A stretch of DNA of 9,969 bases. Source: Anaerolineales bacterium (GTDB taxonomy: Bacteria > Chloroflexota > Anaerolineae > Anaerolineales > E44-bin32). Below, piece after piece: positions 7,467-9,969 of the stretch. A model generated the notes under the pieces. It was not told the DNA's origin. It did no database searches and saw nothing but the letters and a program-made list of their open reading frames with translations. A program made the position numbers and the translations under genes. The number at the start of each line of letters is the position of its first letter. Positions within the stretch are counted from its first letter, which is position 1. The DNA lies in contig DAOUTT010000049.1 in the NCBI GenBank assembly GCA_030668545.1, forward strand, positions 1-9,969. Reading direction: 5' to 3'.

Positions 7467-7467
7467 G

Positions 7468-9969
7468 ATGCCGGAAAATCAATTTGTTCCATTGAGTTAT
7501 TTTATCTCCCGGAATCTAATCAGTTTCATCGATCTGCCGGAGGATTTTCTGGATAATATCGGCATTTCTGGAAGCGGTTTAGAAACACGGGAGACTGCTG
7601 GCGAAACAGAAGAGACCATCGAAGAGACATTTATCGATGAAATGGGAAATGAGGTTACTGCTTCATGGACCCAATCCACAGTCGAAAAAGACACCGATAT
7701 TCTGCTCACCATTGCCAGTTCGCGGGAACTGGCAATGCGCATCCCGGGTCTGGATGAACTCGAGCTGGTCATCACGGCCACGGATGCACCCGGAGCATCC
7801 CCATTTACGGTTGTCCTGTCTCTACATGATGACGGCACCATTTCCTTCGGGGTGGATATCAGTTTTCGGCTCCGCATCGGCAGGGATATCCTCAAACCCA
7901 TGGTGCGAGAAGGGAGCGGGAATAATGCTTTTGCAGAGGATTCCGATACCGAACGGGTGGAGATTGAGATTGGAGAGGTCAGCCTGGGCTTCGGCTCGGA
8001 AGGTTTTTATTTCGATGCCGGTGCCGGTTTTGAGATTACGCGGCCGGTCATGATTGGCGATACAGGAGTCATCATAGACGAACTGACCGGTTTGACGTTG
8101 AACTTAACAGGTGACGGGTCGAGACCAGAGAATGCGCCCGATGATTGGAAGGGATTGTATATTAACACCGCAAGAATCTATATTCCCGATCTTATGCAAG
8201 GTCACATCCAAGCAGAAGGTCTGGGCATCGGAACGGGAGGATTCTACGGCATAATTGAATATAGTGATGGCGACATCGAAGGCGAAGTTTTGGGAATGGA
8301 AGGAAGCATCACGTCCATCGCCCTCGTATTCGTGCAGTCCATTCCTACGGAAGCCGCCATCGGCGCACGGATCACTCTGCCCTTTTTCGACGAGCCCATC
8401 GATGTGGAGATCGGCATCGACTTCGATGGCGGCTTCTCCCTCATCCTAGGTGGCGAAAACGGCCTCTACACCTTCACCCGCGAGAACCTGCTCGAAATGG
8501 AGTTGGAGAGCCTGGGAATGGAGCTAATAGATGGTGTGGTCACCTTCAAGCTCAGCGGTCGGATAACCCCTCTCTTTGGCGGTTTCGACTGGCCGGGCTT
8601 TAAGCTGGACGAACTTTCCATCGACTCCAAAGGCAACGTTAAATACGAAGGTGGCTGGATCGACCTGCCCGACCAATACAGCCTGGACTTCCATGGCTTC
8701 CAGATAGAAATCACCCAGCTGGGCTTCGGTAAGAGCGACGACGGTGGCAAGTGGATCGGTTTCTCAGGAGCGCTCAACCTGGTAGAGGGACTGACAGCTG
8801 GCGCCTCTGTCGAGGGCCTGCGCATCACCTGGTATGATGACAATCGGGAAACGAGAGTCACACTCGAAGGCGTCGGTGTCGAGCTCGAGGTACCCAATGT
8901 GCTGCGCTTCCAGGGCTCCGTTTCCTATCGGGAATTGGATGTTGCCGGTGAGAAAGTACATCGCTTCGACGGCGACATCACACTGGATCTGATGGCGCTT
9001 GACCTGCAGATCGAAGCCACCCTGGTGATCGGCTCAGCCCGGGGTGATGCTGGCGCCTATACATTTTTCGCCATTTACCTGGGCGTGGAGCTGCCCACCG
9101 GCATACCCCTCTGGAGCACCGGCCTGGGCCTCTACGGTGTGGCCGGTCTCTTTGCGCTGCACATGGAGCCTGACAAAAAGCCCGACGAGGAATGGTACGG
9201 GATGGGCCCTGGCGAGGGCTGGTTCAAGCGGCCGGAGATCGGTGTTGCCGACCTGACAAATAAGTGGGTCAATCGGTATCAGAGCCTAGCACTGGGGGCG
9301 GGCGTTACCATCGGTACGGTGGCCGACAACGGCTACATCTTCTCAGGTAAGGTCCTGCTGGTTATTGTTTTTCCAGGCCCCATTATTTTAATCGAAGGCA
9401 AGGCCAGTCTGCTCAAAGAACGCTCCAGCCTGGACGAAGAGCCAGTCTTTCGAGCCCTGGCGGTGCTGGACTGCCGGGCTGGCACATTCCTCGTCGGGCT
9501 CGATGCCCAATACAAATACGACGAGGACGAAGGCCGGCTGATCGATATCCACGGTAGTGCAGAAATCTTTTTCAGTCTGAGCGACCTCTCCGCCTGGCAC
9601 CTCTACCTTGGCGAGATGGAGCCGCGCGAAAAGCGCATTCGCGCCGAAATCATTTCCTTCATCGAGGCCAACGCCTACTTTATGCTGGATGCGCAAAAAA
9701 TAGCCATGGGCGCCTGGATCGGTTACGACGGGAACTGGCGGTACGGTCCGGTTCGCGTCGTTCTGGAAGCCTGGCTGGAGGGCAATGTCCTGATCAGCTG
9801 GAAGCCTGGCTTCTTCCACGGCGACGTCTGGCTCCACGGCAAACTCGAGATCAGTATTTTCGGTATCGGTATAGGTATTACGGCCGATGCACGCTTCGCT
9901 TGCGACGTGTACGACCCCTTCCATATTCTGGCCGAGTTTAGGATCATTCTCACCTTGCTCTTCTGGGAT
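7468..9969 (+). CDS. giant beta-rich protein, DUF6603-like, incomplete at the right edge
   Basis: 834 codons are open to the last base with no stop, so the gene continues past the window. ATG 7468 follows gene 2 by one base and has a GGAGGTG site at ideal spacing. There is no signal peptide or membrane helix. Residues 39-54 are an acidic Glu/Thr run. From about residue 75 the chain is almost entirely alternating beta strands rich in Gly, Asp and Glu, with motifs such as ARIYIPDL (235-242), GLGLYGVAGLF (552-562), AYFMLDAQKIAMGAWIGYDG (736-755), LISWKPGFFHGD (775-786) and FGIGIGITADARF (798-810). The last third resembles the DUF6603 domain of very large bacterial proteins of unknown function. 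That match is from memory and tentative. No catalytic residues are seen. As the third gene of a coupled operon, it probably acts with the other two products. An elongated extracellular or carrier-type beta structure is the alternative reading. Confidence 0.88.
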   Translation, partial: MPENQFVPLSYFISRNLISFIDLPEDFLDNIGISGSGLETRETAGETEETIEETFIDEMGNEVTASWTQSTVEKDTDILLTIASSRELAMRIPGLDELELVITATDAPGASPFTVVLSLHDDGTISFGVDISFRLRIGRDILKPMVREGSGNNAFAEDSDTERVEIEIGEVSLGFGSEGFYFDAGAGFEITRPVMIGDTGVIIDELTGLTLNLTGDGSRPENAPDDWKGLYINTARIYIPDLMQGHIQAEGLGIGTGGFYGIIEYSDGDIEGEVLGMEGSITSIALVFVQSIPTEAAIGARITLPFFDEPIDVEIGIDFDGGFSLILGGENGLYTFTRENLLEMELESLGMELIDGVVTFKLSGRITPLFGGFDWPGFKLDELSIDSKGNVKYEGGWIDLPDQYSLDFHGFQIEITQLGFGKSDDGGKWIGFSGALNLVEGLTAGASVEGLRITWYDDNRETRVTLEGVGVELEVPNVLRFQGSVSYRELDVAGEKVHRFDGDITLDLMALDLQIEATLVIGSARGDAGAYTFFAIYLGVELPTGIPLWSTGLGLYGVAGLFALHMEPDKKPDEEWYGMGPGEGWFKRPEIGVADLTNKWVNRYQSLALGAGVTIGTVADNGYIFSGKVLLVIVFPGPIILIEGKASLLKERSSLDEEPVFRALAVLDCRAGTFLVGLDAQYKYDEDEGRLIDIHGSAEIFFSLSDLSAWHLYLGEMEPREKRIRAEIISFIEANAYFMLDAQKIAMGAWIGYDGNWRYGPVRVVLEAWLEGNVLISWKPGFFHGDVWLHGKLEISIFGIGIGITADARFACDVYDPFHILAEFRIILTLLFWD

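Noticed and set aside
7637..8053. 138-codon + strand frame offset from gene 3
   Set aside because: It sits inside gene 3 in another frame, has no ribosome site and gives a low-complexity product rich in Pro, Ser and Arg.
9388..9924. 178-codon open frame on the - strand at the right end
   Set aside because: It overlaps gene 3, which has a strong ribosome site and consistent beta-strand pattern. Long antisense frames are expected opposite GC-rich genes.

Overview
The window holds one transcription unit on the + strand: an AT-rich leader of about 380 bases, then three tightly packed genes. The genes are 3 bp and 1 bp apart, and the second and third each have a clear Shine-Dalgarno site inside the end of the gene before. 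The third gene is still open at the right edge. There are no rRNA, tRNA, CRISPR, transposase, integrase or recognisable phage replication genes. The source is a bacterium with canonical Shine-Dalgarno use and moderately GC-rich coding sequence. The large modular proteins suggest an environmental or filamentous lineage such as Chloroflexota, but the sequence does not settle the phylum.

Gene 1 (387-5846, 1819 aa) is a giant mosaic of fibronectin-III-like beta-sandwich domains. Three families of shorter modules are embedded in it: five copies of a ~66-residue 'A' module resembling a repeat common in phage tail proteins, two (possibly three) copies of a 'B' module, and two copies of a 'C' module. 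The modules are often nested rather than in tandem. One A unit splits another A unit, a B unit splits a C unit, and the A, B and C blocks appear to lie inside FnIII domains.

Gene 2 (5850-7466, 538 aa) reads as two cell-wall-hydrolase-like folds in one protein. The N-terminal half is an M23/LytM-like domain that has lost its zinc ligands. The C-terminal half is a papain/NlpC/CHAP-like domain that keeps a plausible Cys339/His465 pair.

Gene 3 (7468 to beyond 9969, at least 834 aa) is a very large beta-rich protein whose C-terminal visible part looks like the DUF6603 type of giant bacterial proteins (tentative).

None of the three has a signal peptide or transmembrane helix. My inference is that they form a co-expressed set: a giant adhesive or scaffold protein, a peptidoglycan-directed Cys-hydrolase-like protein with a pseudo-M23 domain, and a giant beta-structured partner. 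They may be exported by a dedicated machine encoded outside the window. No function is proven by the sequence.
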